A DNA stretch of 64,000 nucleotides from Opitutia bacterium (lineage in GTDB: Bacteria > Verrucomicrobiota > Verrucomicrobiia > Opitutales > Opitutaceae). Position 1 is the stretch's first letter, and each line of letters starts with the position of its first letter. Shown piece by piece: positions 51,601-60,149 of this stretch. The stretch covers positions 806,001 through 870,000 of the forward strand of contig JACPIT010000005.1 of assembly GCA_016187945.1 (NCBI GenBank), written 5' to 3'. Both the position numbers and the translations under genes were made by a program. The notes beneath the pieces were generated by a model, which was given only the letters and a program-made list of their open reading frames with translations, had not been told where the DNA came from and did not search any database.

Positions 51601-52392
51601 ATGAACTCCACGAACACCGTTTCTCCCTCCCGTCGCGCCCGTCCGCATTTCCCGCGCGGCGCCGCCAGCGCGCTGCCGATGACGCCGCCGCCCGCAGGCA
51701 GTTGGCGCTATCCCGCCGCGCCGAAGACGCGCTGGACGTTCGCGGTCGCCGTCCTCGGCGCGATGAGTCTCCACGCCGCGATGTTCTACAGTTTCGAGTC
51801 GAAGCCCGCGCGCAAAGCCGCCGTCGCGACGAAAGCCACGGAGCAGGTGATCCAGATGGAAATGCCGCCGCTGCCGCCCGAGGAAATCGAGGACAAGCCG
51901 ACGGAACTCGTCGAGCAACAGACGCCGACCATCGCGGTGCCGCAACTCGCCGACGTGCCGTCCGCGGTCGCGCTCACGGATTTTTCGCAGCCGATCGACC
52001 TGCGCCCGAAGGCGGAAGTCGACGCGAACGCGCTGCGCTCGATGACGATTCCCGTCAACCACGGCCGCGGCGGCAACGGCTTCGGCAACGCCGGCAACCT
52101 CTTCAAGCTCTCGGACCTCGATCGCATCCCGCAAGCGGTCGCTCAGCCCGCGCCGTCGTTTCCGCAGACGCCCGGGCTCGAAAGCGGCGTCGTGCGCGTG
52201 AGCTTCATCGTCGACGCCGAGGGCAACGTGCGCGAGCCGAAGGTGGTCGATTCCAGCGACTACGCCTTCGAGGCGGCGGCGGTGCGCGGCGTGCAGCGCT
52301 GGAAATTCCGCCCCGGCATGAAGGGCGGCCGCAAAGTCGCGACGCTCATGGAAGTGCCGATCCGCTTCGAGTCCACCGATCCGCAGGGCTGA
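51601..52392 (+). CDS. TonB-like energy transducer, second paralogue
   Basis: 263 residues with the same plan as the first: cytoplasmic 37 residues ending GSWRY, membrane helix (WTFAVAVLGAMSLHAAMFY), linker with VPQLADVPSAVALTDFSQPIDLRPK, and TonB domain (VRVSFIVDAEGNVREPKVVDSS, VRGVQRWKFRPGMKGGRKV). It shares with the third paralogue a linker block (DLRPKAEVD, SMTIPV, Gly-rich run) that the first lacks, so these two arose by a more recent duplication. A strong terminator follows. Confidence 0.9.
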   Translation: MNSTNTVSPSRRARPHFPRGAASALPMTPPPAGSWRYPAAPKTRWTFAVAVLGAMSLHAAMFYSFESKPARKAAVATKATEQVIQMEMPPLPPEEIEDKPTELVEQQTPTIAVPQLADVPSAVALTDFSQPIDLRPKAEVDANALRSMTIPVNHGRGGNGFGNAGNLFKLSDLDRIPQAVAQPAPSFPQTPGLESGVVRVSFIVDAEGNVREPKVVDSSDYAFEAAAVRGVQRWKFRPGMKGGRKVATLMEVPIRFESTDPQG

Positions 52393-52421
52393 TCCGTTTT
52401 TCGCAACGACTGACATCGCTC

Positions 52422-52455
52422 ACGCGCGCCGGAGAAATTCCGGCGCGCGTTTTTT
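52422..52455 (+). terminator. rho-independent terminator after the second TonB gene
   Basis: Perfect 11-bp stem ACGCGCGCCGG / CCGGCGCGCGT with a 7-base loop followed by TTTTTG, starting 30 bp after the stop codon. Confidence 0.92.
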
Positions 52456-52530
52456 GTTCGCTGTGGGCCCAACCCTCCGGAGCTGGCTCCGGTCTGCATG
52501 TCGCAGCGGCGGTAAGGCCGCTGGCGCATT

Positions 52531-52557
52531 GGCCAGCCGTCTCGCGACGGCTGCTAC
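52531..52557. repeat. GTAGCAGCCGTCGCGAGACG hairpin
   Basis: Minus-strand reading of a single GTAG hairpin (stem AGCCGTC/GACGGCT). The 460-bp gap between TonB genes 2 and 3 also has a degenerate GGTGGAGCGTGTTGACC half copy at 52605-52630 and no gene. Confidence 0.78.
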
Positions 52558-52852
52558 GACGAAATGCTCGTCGCAGGACCAAAGGTGCGAGGCGACGTTT
52601 TCGAACGCGCCGAGGTCAACACGCTCCACCGCGGGCCAGTGTCGCGCGAACCTCGCTCCCTGAGACGCGCGGTTCCCGCGTGACACACGACTGTCGCCGA
52701 AAATTCACCCGGCGCGCGAAAATCCCGGCGCGCATCGGGGAATTTGCGGCGGCGTTTGCGAAGATTCGGTGACGCGCGCCGCCGTCGCTTGTGTTTCGTC
52801 GCGACCGCTCCTTCGTGTCGGCTGCCGAAAAACGGCAACGACTCACGTCCTC

Positions 52853-53647
52853 ATGAACACTCCCGATCTTCTCCGCAAACCGCGCCACCCGCGCGCTCAT
52901 TTCCCCTCGACCGGCTTCGCCGCGTCGCCTCCGCCTGCGTCCGCGAGCGGCGATTGGCGCTACACCTCGGCGCCGAAATCCCGCGGCACCGTCGCTCTCG
53001 CCGTCGCCGCCGCCGCCGGCCTGCACGCGGCGATGTTCTACGGCTTCCCGGAAAAAACGCCGCGCCCCGCGCACGTCCCGCTCGTCAAGGCGGAAGCGGT
53101 CATCCAGATCGCGATGCCGCCGCTGCCGCCCGAGGAAACCGAGGACGCGCTGCACGAACTCGTCGACGAACCCACCGCCGCCGTGGTGCCGCAACTCGCG
53201 GAGGTGCCGACGAGCGTCGCGCTCAGCGATTTCACGCAGCCGGTCGATCTCCGCCCGAAGGCGGAGGTGGATACCCGCGCGCTGAAATCGATGACGATCC
53301 CCGTCGCGCGCGGTCGTGGCGGCTTGGGCGGCGGCGGCGCGCCGACGATCTTCAGCCTCTCGCAACTCGACCGCGTGCCGCAGCCGATCGCGCAACCGAT
53401 GCCGAATTTTCCGCAGAACGTCCACGTCGTCGGCATCGAACGGGTAACCGTCCTGGTCGAGTTCGTCGTCGACGCCGAGGGCCGCGTCGTGGAGCCGCGC
53501 GTCACGCAGTCGAACGCCTCGGAGTTCAACAACGCCGCGCTCGCCGGTGTGCTGCGCTGGAAATTCCGCCCCGGCATGCTCTCCGGCCGCAAGGTCGCCA
53601 CGCGCATGGAAGTGCCGCTGACATTCGACCTGAAGACGGGCGAGTAA
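52853..53647 (+). CDS. TonB-like energy transducer, third paralogue
   Basis: 264 residues: cytoplasmic 37 residues ending GDWRY, membrane helix (GTVALAVAAAAGLHAAMFYGF), linker with VPQLAEVPTSVALSDFTQPVDLRPK and a Gly-rich GRGGLGGGG, and TonB domain (VTVLVEFVVDAEGRVVEP, LAGVLRWKFRPGMLSGRKV). Highly similar to the second paralogue, 460 bp upstream. The C-terminal domains differ enough to suggest that the two serve different receptors. Confidence 0.9.
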   Translation: MNTPDLLRKPRHPRAHFPSTGFAASPPPASASGDWRYTSAPKSRGTVALAVAAAAGLHAAMFYGFPEKTPRPAHVPLVKAEAVIQIAMPPLPPEETEDALHELVDEPTAAVVPQLAEVPTSVALSDFTQPVDLRPKAEVDTRALKSMTIPVARGRGGLGGGGAPTIFSLSQLDRVPQPIAQPMPNFPQNVHVVGIERVTVLVEFVVDAEGRVVEPRVTQSNASEFNNAALAGVLRWKFRPGMLSGRKVATRMEVPLTFDLKTGE

Positions 53648-53653
53648 GAATCT

Positions 53654-53734
53654 GTAGCGGCGGTCCTATGACCGCCGAAAGGCAGCCCGAAATCTCCGAG
53701 CGCGGGATTCCCGTCCGCGGGGCGGCCGGGCTAC
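53654..53734. repeat. two facing GTAG hairpins
   Basis: Left: GTAGCGGCGGTCCTATGACC at 53654. Right, minus strand: GTAGCCCGGCCGCCCCGCGG ending at 53734. They mark the convergent gap between the third TonB gene and the RsuA-type gene. Confidence 0.75.
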
Positions 53735-53739
53735 CCTCC

Positions 53740-54435
53740 TCAGCCGAACGTATCCAGCGGCAACTCGCGCCACGTGCCAGGCGCGAGTTCGCCGAGCGTG
53801 AGCGGGCCGAAGCGCACGCGCTCGAGCGTGAGCACTTCGCAGCCCTGGCTCGCAAACATGCGCCGCACCTGGTGGTAGCGGCCCTCGGTCAACGTGAGTT
53901 CGGCCTCGCGCGGACCGAGCGCGCGCAACTCCGCTGGCGCGCACGGCTCCGTCTCGCCGCGCAGCACGAGCGTGCCGCTCGCGAAGAGTTCGCCGAGTCC
54001 GGCGGGCAGATCGGCGTCGAGCGTGGCGCGGTAGATTTTTGGCACCTTGTGCTTCGGCGAGGTGAGGCGATGCACGAGTTCGCTCTGATCCGTGAGCAGC
54101 AGCACGCCGCTCGTGTCCTTGTCGAGCCGGCCGATGGTCGTGACGGGCGGATTGCGTCGCTGCCAGCGCGGCGGCAGCAGACCGTAGACGCTCGGACCTT
54201 CGCGCGCGTCGTGCGAACAGACGAGGCCGAGCGGTTTGTGCATCAACAGCAGCAAACCGTCCGGGTGGTCGAGCGGCTCGCCGTCGACGCGCACGAGTCC
54301 GGCCGCCGTTTTCTCACCCGGATCGTCGGCTACGCGACCGGCGATCTCGACGTGGCCGTCGTCGATCCAGCCGCGCGCCTCGCGGCGCGAGCAGTAGCCG
54401 AGGTTGGCGAGAAGTTGGTCGAGACGGCGCGGCAT
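53740..54435 (-). CDS. RsuA/RluB/E/F-family pseudouridine synthase
   Basis: 231 residues: N-terminal S4 RNA-binding domain (RLDQLLANLGYCSRREARGWI), then the catalytic domain with GRLDKDTSGVLLLT containing the essential Asp near residue 105, the KIYRATL strand and the TEGRYHQVRRMFA motif that marks the RsuA branch. It isomerises a uridine in 16S or 23S rRNA; which one cannot be told. It is divergent from an alpha/beta hydrolase gene 47 bp away. Confidence 0.94.
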   Translation of the reverse strand: MPRRLDQLLANLGYCSRREARGWIDDGHVEIAGRVADDPGEKTAAGLVRVDGEPLDHPDGLLLLMHKPLGLVCSHDAREGPSVYGLLPPRWQRRNPPVTTIGRLDKDTSGVLLLTDQSELVHRLTSPKHKVPKIYRATLDADLPAGLGELFASGTLVLRGETEPCAPAELRALGPREAELTLTEGRYHQVRRMFASQGCEVLTLERVRFGPLTLGELAPGTWRELPLDTFG

Positions 54436-54482
54436 CGGAGGACGGAGGACAGGGGACTGAGGGCGCGGAGCGGAGTCAATGA

Positions 54483-55730
54483 TTGCGATGCACTCTCTCC
54501 GGCCGCGGGCGGAGGGCGCGCAAAAAGGTCGTCAGCGCGCAGAGCGCACGCGTAACTCAGGCGGTGGCTCTTTTCGTTCTCTCCACGCTCGTCCTCGTTC
54601 TCGCTTACGCGGCTTCCTTCACGTTGCGACCCGCCCCGCTGTGGTCGTGGGTGTGGAAAGTCGCACTCGCCGTCGGCGAATACGGCGTTTGGTTCCTGCC
54701 GCTGGCGGTCGGGCTGGGCGGCATCGCGCTCGTCAGCACGGACGGCGCATGGCGCGTGGGTTTGGTGACGTTGTGCGCGTTCGCGACGATCGCGCTGCTG
54801 CGGCCGCTGGCGAGCGCGTGGCGGAACGGTGCGCGGCTCGAAACGGATTTGGCGGCGGCATTCGGGGCGGGCGCTCGTCCGCCGATGCGCCCGTTCAGTC
54901 TCGCGCGTCTGGTTTTCCATGGCGGCGCGGCGGTGGCGCCGGTCGAGACGCACGTTTTCTCGCGCGGTGGCGGCGAGGAATTGAAACTGGATTTCTACCG
55001 CGCGCGCGGCACCACGCCCGCTGGCGCGCCGTGCCTCGTGGTCGTGCATGGCGGCGGCTGGGACGGCGGCGAGCGCACGCAAATCCCCGCGTGGAACCAC
55101 CGCTGGGCGTCGCGCGGCTACGCGGTCGCGGCGATCACGTATCGGCTCGCGCCGCGCTTCGTCTGGCCGGCGCAGCGCGACGACGTGCTCGCGGCGCTCG
55201 CGTGGTTGAAGGCGCACGCGCGCGAACTCGGTCTCGACGCCGGCCGCTTCGTGTTGCTCGGTCGCTCGGCGGGCGGGCAGATCGCGACCGCTGTCGCCTA
55301 TGGCGCGCGCGATCCGGCGATTCGCGGCGTGATTTCGTTCTACGCGCCGCAGGACATGGAGTTCGCGTGGGGCGTGTCGCGCGAGGACGACGCGCTGAAC
55401 TCGATCAAGCTCATGCGCCAATACCTCGGCGGCCCGCCCGACACGCCCGAGCGGCGGCAACTCTACGCCAGCGCCAGCGCGCAGGCGATGATCGGGCCGG
55501 CGACGCCGCCGACGCTCCTCTTGCACGGCGCGCCCGACACGCTCGTGTGGCACCGGCACAGCGAGCGGCTCGCGGCGGCGCTCGCGGCGGTGGGCGCGCG
55601 GCATTTCTTCCTGTCGTTGCCGTGGGCGACGCACGCGTTCGACTTCAACCCCGACGGTCCGGGCGGACAACTCGCGGACTACGCGATCGAGACGTTTTTG
55701 CGTGCGACCACCGGCGCGCCGATTCCGTAA
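54483..55730 (+). CDS. membrane-anchored alpha/beta hydrolase (esterase/lipase, BD-FAE-like)
   Basis: 415 residues. Three membrane helices near the N-terminus (about 26-48, 55-80, 88-108) precede an alpha/beta hydrolase domain of the hormone-sensitive-lipase/BD-FAE type: oxyanion motif HGGGWDGG, nucleophile Ser in GRSAGG near 268, acidic residue in HGAPDTLV and His in ATHAFD. The catalytic part probably faces the periplasm. The only upstream start codon in a sensible place is a TTG at 54483; the first 20 residues are therefore uncertain. Substrate unknown; carboxyl esters. Confidence 0.83.
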   Translation: MRCTLSGRGRRARKKVVSAQSARVTQAVALFVLSTLVLVLAYAASFTLRPAPLWSWVWKVALAVGEYGVWFLPLAVGLGGIALVSTDGAWRVGLVTLCAFATIALLRPLASAWRNGARLETDLAAAFGAGARPPMRPFSLARLVFHGGAAVAPVETHVFSRGGGEELKLDFYRARGTTPAGAPCLVVVHGGGWDGGERTQIPAWNHRWASRGYAVAAITYRLAPRFVWPAQRDDVLAALAWLKAHARELGLDAGRFVLLGRSAGGQIATAVAYGARDPAIRGVISFYAPQDMEFAWGVSREDDALNSIKLMRQYLGGPPDTPERRQLYASASAQAMIGPATPPTLLLHGAPDTLVWHRHSERLAAALAAVGARHFFLSLPWATHAFDFNPDGPGGQLADYAIETFLRATTGAPIP

Positions 55731-55806
55731 CGGCGGCGTCGGGCCGCCGCTCGCGTCGAGTTTAGGCTGGCCACTGGCGGCCCGTTCCGGGTTGATGGCC
55801 GCTCAC

Positions 55807-57507
55807 ATGTCCAACTGGGAATACAAAGTCATCACCAGCGGCAAGGGCGGCTTCGCGTCGCCGGCATTGCTGGAAAAATTTCTCAACGACCTCGGTCAGG
55901 AAGGTTGGGAAATCATCAACTTTCACACGCTACCCGACAACCTGCTGGCGTTCACCGGCCTCGTGCGTCGCACGACGCAACGCGACTGGACGCTCGAGGA
56001 TGCCGCCGCGGCCGCCGCCCGCGCCGAGGCCGACAAACTCCGTGCGGAGTTCGAGGCGAAATTCAAGGCCGCCAGCAGCAACGCTCCCGGCCAGTCCGCC
56101 GAGGAAGCCGCGGACACTTTCCTCGCCGAGGAAAAAGTCGGCGCCGACGACGGCCTGCGCCGCCTGCGCGACACCTCGCGCGACGACGATCCCGATGCCG
56201 CCGAGGAAGAGGGCGACAAGGACGATTGGGACAAACTCGCCGCGGAGGACGAGCTGCCGACGTTCTTCGACGCGATGCGCCCGCACATGCGCAAGAATCA
56301 GCGCGGTCCCGGCATGAGCGTCGGTCTCGATTACCTCGCCAAAAAGTGGCGCCTCGAGGAAGCCGACCTGAAGGGCGCGCTCGTCGAGTGCGGCCTGCAA
56401 ATCCCTGCCGACGAGAACGCGAAGCCGGTCTACGTCGAGTTCGAGGGCGATCTCTACTGGGTGAACATCAATCGTCGCGGCGAAATCTGGATCAACACCC
56501 GCGAGAAGCCCGAACCTGTTTTCCGCATCGTGCCGGGCAAGCGCCTCAGCGAAGAGGAAGCGCCGACCGATACGGCCGCCGCGGCTCGCGAGGAGCGCCG
56601 CCAGCAGCAGGAGACGCGTGCCGAGCGTCACGCCGAAGCGCAAGCCACGCCGAGCGTCGCCGCTCCCGCGCGCGACGCGCAAGCGCAAGCCGCCGCGCAG
56701 CCGTCGCCGCAGCAATCCGCTGCGCCGAAAACGTTCCTCGATAAAGTGCGCGGTCTCATGCGCCGCAACCGCCGCGGCCACGGCTGGTCGGGCAGCTTCG
56801 GTTTTCTCACGAAGGCGATGCGCACCGACGAAGCGGGCCTCCTCGCGCAACTCGCCGAGCAGGGCCTGAAGCTGAAGGACGATGCCGCCGAGAAGCCGCT
56901 TTTCCATGAAGAGGGCGATTTCCTCTACTGGATGGACAAGAATCAGCGCGGCGAAATCTGGATCAACGCGCGCAAAAATCGCGGTGGCCCGCGGCCCGAC
57001 GGCAGCGAGGCCGCGGAAGCAGGCGGCGACGATGCCGCCCCCGAGCCGGGCGCGCCCGAGACGCTCGCGGCCGAGTCCGTTCCGGCGGTCGCGCCCGCGC
57101 CCGAACCGAGCATCACCGAGGCCGCACCTCCGACCGAAGCGGCCCCCGCTGCTCCCGCGGCGGAACCGACGCGCGTGCGCGCCGATGCGCTCGAAGCGCT
57201 GCGTCTGTTGCTCCAGCCGAAGAAGCGCGGCGAAGGCTTCACGGCGAAGGTCGACGACCTCGCCGCACAGCTCAACCGCCCCGCGGTGGAAATTCTCGAA
57301 GCGCTCGTCGGCGCGGGACTGAACGTGCCGGACGATGCGAAGACGAAGCCGACTTTCGGCGAACGCAACAGCGAGATTTTCTGGCTGAACCGCAACGCCA
57401 AGGGCGACCTGTGGCTCAACGCCAAGGACTCGAAAGCCAAACGCGCCCGCAGCAAGAGGAAGGCCGACGGCGAGGAGTCGGACGAAGACGACGGCGGCGA
57501 AGAGTAA
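55807..57507 (+). CDS. DUF4177 protein with three copies of an unrecognised winged-helix-like domain
   Basis: 566 residues, cytoplasmic. Residues 1-50 form a DUF4177-type domain (NWEYKVITSGKGG, FLNDLGQEGWEIINF). A charged helical linker follows. Then come three related units of about 85 residues, roughly at 155-250, 310-395 and 460-540: each starts with a helical K-x-x-R-G-x-G stretch (KNQRGPGMSV, RNRRGHGWSG, KKRGEGFTAK), continues through a second helical pair (LKGALVECGLQIP, LLAQLAEQGLKL, ILEALVGAGLNVP) and ends in a tryptophan beta-hairpin (YWVNINRRGEIWIN, YWMDKNQRGEIWIN, FWLNRNAKGDLWLN). The units are joined by Ala/Pro/Glu-rich linkers. Function unknown. ATG 55795, four codons upstream, is an alternative start. 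Confidence 0.8.
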   Translation: MSNWEYKVITSGKGGFASPALLEKFLNDLGQEGWEIINFHTLPDNLLAFTGLVRRTTQRDWTLEDAAAAAARAEADKLRAEFEAKFKAASSNAPGQSAEEAADTFLAEEKVGADDGLRRLRDTSRDDDPDAAEEEGDKDDWDKLAAEDELPTFFDAMRPHMRKNQRGPGMSVGLDYLAKKWRLEEADLKGALVECGLQIPADENAKPVYVEFEGDLYWVNINRRGEIWINTREKPEPVFRIVPGKRLSEEEAPTDTAAAAREERRQQQETRAERHAEAQATPSVAAPARDAQAQAAAQPSPQQSAAPKTFLDKVRGLMRRNRRGHGWSGSFGFLTKAMRTDEAGLLAQLAEQGLKLKDDAAEKPLFHEEGDFLYWMDKNQRGEIWINARKNRGGPRPDGSEAAEAGGDDAAPEPGAPETLAAESVPAVAPAPEPSITEAAPPTEAAPAAPAAEPTRVRADALEALRLLLQPKKRGEGFTAKVDDLAAQLNRPAVEILEALVGAGLNVPDDAKTKPTFGERNSEIFWLNRNAKGDLWLNAKDSKAKRARSKRKADGEESDEDDGGEE

Positions 57508-57516
57508 GGCGCGGTT

Positions 57517-57606
57517 GGGCCGGCTTCAGCCAGCCCGGGCCGCAGGTGAATCGCGGGATTCGTTCGGGAGCGAGGATTCAACGGGGGCCGGCCGAAGCCG
57601 GTCCTG
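57517..57606. repeat. GGGCCGGCTTCAGCCAGCCC inverted repeat
   Basis: Left arm 57517-57538 and right arm 57585-57606 (GGCCGGCCGAAGCCGG) pair imperfectly; TTTTT follows the right arm, so it may also end transcription of the DUF4177 gene. Confidence 0.65.
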
Positions 57607-57738
57607 CTTTTTCCCCACGTTCCGGCGCGTCCGCCCTTACAAACTCGCCCGCTCCGCGTTCGAAAAACGGATGGCGGACGCTGTGCTCCGGTGGGAAAGT
57701 GTCCGATGCAGCCGCTCCTGGCTGCGCAGCACTCAATC

Positions 57739-57744
57739 AGGAGG
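57739..57744 (+). promoter_or_regulatory. strong Shine-Dalgarno site AGGAGG of the Hsp20 gene
   Basis: AGGAGG lies five bases before the ATG at 57750. Nearly all other genes in the window lack any such site. A GCAGCC/GGCTGC hairpin (57708-57725) sits just upstream. Confidence 0.75.
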
Positions 57745-57749
57745 AACAC

Positions 57750-58214
57750 ATGAAACCCGCTCCGATTCTCCGCTGGAGTCCGCTCCGCGAGATGGAGGAC
57801 ATTCAGAGCCGCATGACGGCTCTCTTTGGACCGGACCCGCTCCGGATGATCGATCCGAACCGGGAAGAAAAACTCGTCACGACGGACTGGATCCCTGCCG
57901 TCGACATCACCGAAGACGATCATGAATACCTCATCAAAGCCGATCTCCCCGAGATGAGGAAGGAGGACGTGCACGTGACCTTCGAGGACGGCGTGCTCAC
58001 CCTCGCCGGCGAGCGTCACGTCGAGAAGGAGGAGAAGAACCGCAAGTATCACCGCGTCGAGCGCGAGCACGGCCGGTTCCTGCGTTGCTTCACGCTGCCG
58101 GAAAATGCCGACGCGACGAAGATCCTCGCGGAGTTCAAGGACGGCGTGTTGCTGCTCCGGCTCCCGAAGAACGACAAGATTCGCCCGAAGGTGATCGAAG
58201 TGAAGATCACCTGA
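57750..58214 (+). CDS. Hsp20/alpha-crystallin small heat-shock protein
   Basis: 154-residue holdase chaperone that binds unfolding proteins and forms oligomers. After an N-terminal arm (RWSPLREMEDIQSRMTALFG) comes the alpha-crystallin domain, about residues 45-140 (WIPAVDITEDDHEYLIKADLPEMRKEDVHVTFEDGVLTLAGER), with the FTLPENAD and GVLLLRLPK blocks and the C-terminal PKVIEVKI tail carrying the I-x-V oligomer motif. The strong SD fits a gene made in quantity. No CIRCE element was seen. Confidence 0.95.
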   Translation: MKPAPILRWSPLREMEDIQSRMTALFGPDPLRMIDPNREEKLVTTDWIPAVDITEDDHEYLIKADLPEMRKEDVHVTFEDGVLTLAGERHVEKEEKNRKYHRVEREHGRFLRCFTLPENADATKILAEFKDGVLLLRLPKNDKIRPKVIEVKIT

Positions 58215-58346
58215 CGAGCATTGCACGTGCGTCCCAGGGTTTGGGGTCCGCGACGCGCGCAAGTTCCAAGGATCCCGGGAAACGCCGGGCGACGGATTGC
58301 TCTCCGCCGCCCGGAACGTTTTGAGGGGCGCGCGCGGTGCCGGAGT

Positions 58347-58426
58347 TGTAGGAGCGGCTTTACGCCGCGATTCGTTCGAGCGAGGCAACCGCATCGCGAC
58401 GGTCGCGGCGTAAAGCCGCTCCTACA
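58347..58426. repeat. GTAGGAGCGGCTTTACGCC palindrome, copy 4
   Basis: Perfect 23-bp arms at 58347 and 58403-58426. Together with the next palindrome it fills the 318-bp gap 58215-58532. Confidence 0.92.
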
Positions 58427-58449
58427 GTTCACGCGAGCGAGGGTTCGAA

Positions 58450-58510
58450 GTAGCGCGGTGCTTCAGCTCGCGCGGGAGGATTTTCAGCGCGGGCTGAAGC
58501 ACCGCGCTAC
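58450..58510. repeat. GTAGCGCGGTGCTTCAGCTC palindrome, copy 3
   Basis: Both ends read GTAGCGCGGTGCTTCAGC on their own strands; 24 bp from the preceding palindrome, the same pairing as at 50799-50958. Confidence 0.9.
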
Positions 58511-58532
58511 CGCATGCGCCGTTGCGGGCGAC

Positions 58533-60149
58533 TCAGTTCCCGTCGCCGCGCATCGGCGGCTGCGTGTGGAAGCGCGCGATGCCGGCGAGCTGATCGGCGA
58601 CGCGACGGTCGCCGCGACAGCGCGCGAGATTCCCCGCGCCCTCGCGCACGCCGTGCAGGCGCGTCCACTCGTCGAACGTGCCGGGCATCACGAGACGCAC
58701 GATCGGTGCCTCGAGCGCGCCGTTGGCGCGGCGGGCGGTGTAGGTCGACTGATTGCGACTCAACTCGGCATCCAGCTCGGCTGCGAGCAACGGACCGGTC
58801 GGCGTGCGCACCGTGCCGGGCCGCAGCTCGACCCACCACTCGTGGCTGCCCTGCGGACGCGGCACGAGGCGCGTGAAGTAGGGCGCCACGTGGAAATTGA
58901 CGGCGGTCCACTCGTTGCGGCCACACACGGCGAGGAGCGCAGCGGTGACTTCGCGCTCGGTGACGTGCTCGTCGAACGAGTTCAACTGAAGCGGCGTGCG
59001 CCCGGTGAAGACGAGGCGCGGCGGCTGCGTCGAGACGAAGCGCACGCTGTCGCCCACCAGGCAGCGGCAGAGGCCCGCCGGCGTCGTGACGACGATCGCG
59101 TAGTCGGTGTCGGTCTGCACCTCTTCGAGCGGCACGCAACGCCCGCCGAGCGCGGCGAGATTGCCCTCGATGAGTTCGCGCGCGGGCAGGAATTCGAAGA
59201 ACAAGCCGGTGTCGGTCAGCAGCCGCAGGCCGGCGCCCGAATCTCCGTCTTGCGCTGCGTAGAGACCTTCGGCGCCGGCGTAGATTTCGTGCAGCGGCAC
59301 ATTGGGTCCGAGCCCGGCGCGGAGGGCGTCGCCGAAGATGCCGAGGATCGAGCCGGTGTGGACGCAGCAGCCGAGATCGCGCCAGACCGCGCGCAGGTGC
59401 GGCACAGGCTGCTTGTCCGCGCCGTGGCGATTGCGCATCGCATCGATCAACGCCGTGAGTGAGGCCGGCGTGCCGGCGAGCAGGCGCACGTCGAGCGTCG
59501 CACAACGCTCCGCGATGGCCTGCATCTTCTCGGCGCCCGCGCTCAGGCGGGCGATCGCGGGCGGGGGCGCGTAGAGATTGCTCTCCGACCACTCGGAAAG
59601 CGCGAGCGGCACCATGGCGTCGAGATAGCCGGCGTAGGCGCCGCCGGATTCGTTGAGCGCCGTGCTCGCGCCGACGTGCAGATGCCGGCCGAGGAAAAGC
59701 TCCGGCTGACCCGTTTGCGCGGCGTGCAGCAGCAGTGCGTCGGCGAGCGCGGCGCGGAAATGCGCGAGCATCGCAGGTGTGGCGGGGAGGGGCTTCGGTG
59801 TGCCGTCGACCGTGCCGGCGGTGTAGACGAAGAAGCGGCAGCGGCCCGGCCAGAGCACATCGGGCGCGCCGGCGGCCATGCGCTCGATCCAGCCGCCGAA
59901 CTCGGCGGGCGTGCGCAGCGGCACCTGGGTGCGATACTCGGGGTAGCTGGTGCGCGGTCCGAGCCCGTGCAGCCGGCCGAACTCCGTGCCGGCGTGCGCC
60001 GCCATGAGCGCGGCGAAAATACGCCGCTGGTGCGCGGGTCCGGCTCCGGCCGCGCGCAGTTTGCGCTGCAACCGGTGCATGCGCCGGCTCGCGATGAGTC
60101 TCACCAGGAAGCGCGGCGCAAGCGTCATGACGGAGAGGAGTGAAAGCAT
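58533..60149 (-). CDS. GH3 (auxin-responsive-type) acyl-adenylating enzyme
   Basis: 538-residue protein of the GH3 family of the ANL adenylate-forming superfamily; plant members conjugate amino acids to jasmonate or auxin, whereas bacterial substrates are unknown. Seen here: the opening block EFGRLHGL..TSYPEYRTQVPLRTPAEF, the ATP-loop-like FVYTAGTVDGTPKPLP, the mid block VWRDLGCCVHTGSILGIFGDALRAGLGPNVPLHEIYAGAEGLYA, and the late GDSVRFVSTQPPRLVFTGRTPLQLN. The ATP motif is TAGTxDGTPK where plant enzymes have SSGT, so the Ser-Ser is changed. Start could also be the ATG at 60128. Divergent from the RluA-type gene. Confidence 0.85.
   Translation of the reverse strand: MLSLLSVMTLAPRFLVRLIASRRMHRLQRKLRAAGAGPAHQRRIFAALMAAHAGTEFGRLHGLGPRTSYPEYRTQVPLRTPAEFGGWIERMAAGAPDVLWPGRCRFFVYTAGTVDGTPKPLPATPAMLAHFRAALADALLLHAAQTGQPELFLGRHLHVGASTALNESGGAYAGYLDAMVPLALSEWSESNLYAPPPAIARLSAGAEKMQAIAERCATLDVRLLAGTPASLTALIDAMRNRHGADKQPVPHLRAVWRDLGCCVHTGSILGIFGDALRAGLGPNVPLHEIYAGAEGLYAAQDGDSGAGLRLLTDTGLFFEFLPARELIEGNLAALGGRCVPLEEVQTDTDYAIVVTTPAGLCRCLVGDSVRFVSTQPPRLVFTGRTPLQLNSFDEHVTEREVTAALLAVCGRNEWTAVNFHVAPYFTRLVPRPQGSHEWWVELRPGTVRTPTGPLLAAELDAELSRNQSTYTARRANGALEAPIVRLVMPGTFDEWTRLHGVREGAGNLARCRGDRRVADQLAGIARFHTQPPMRGDGN

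Noticed and set aside
58533-60149. Glycoside hydrolase family 3
   Set aside because: The shared name GH3 refers here to the plant auxin-responsive family; there is no GH3 glycosidase KHF(I) or SDW motif.
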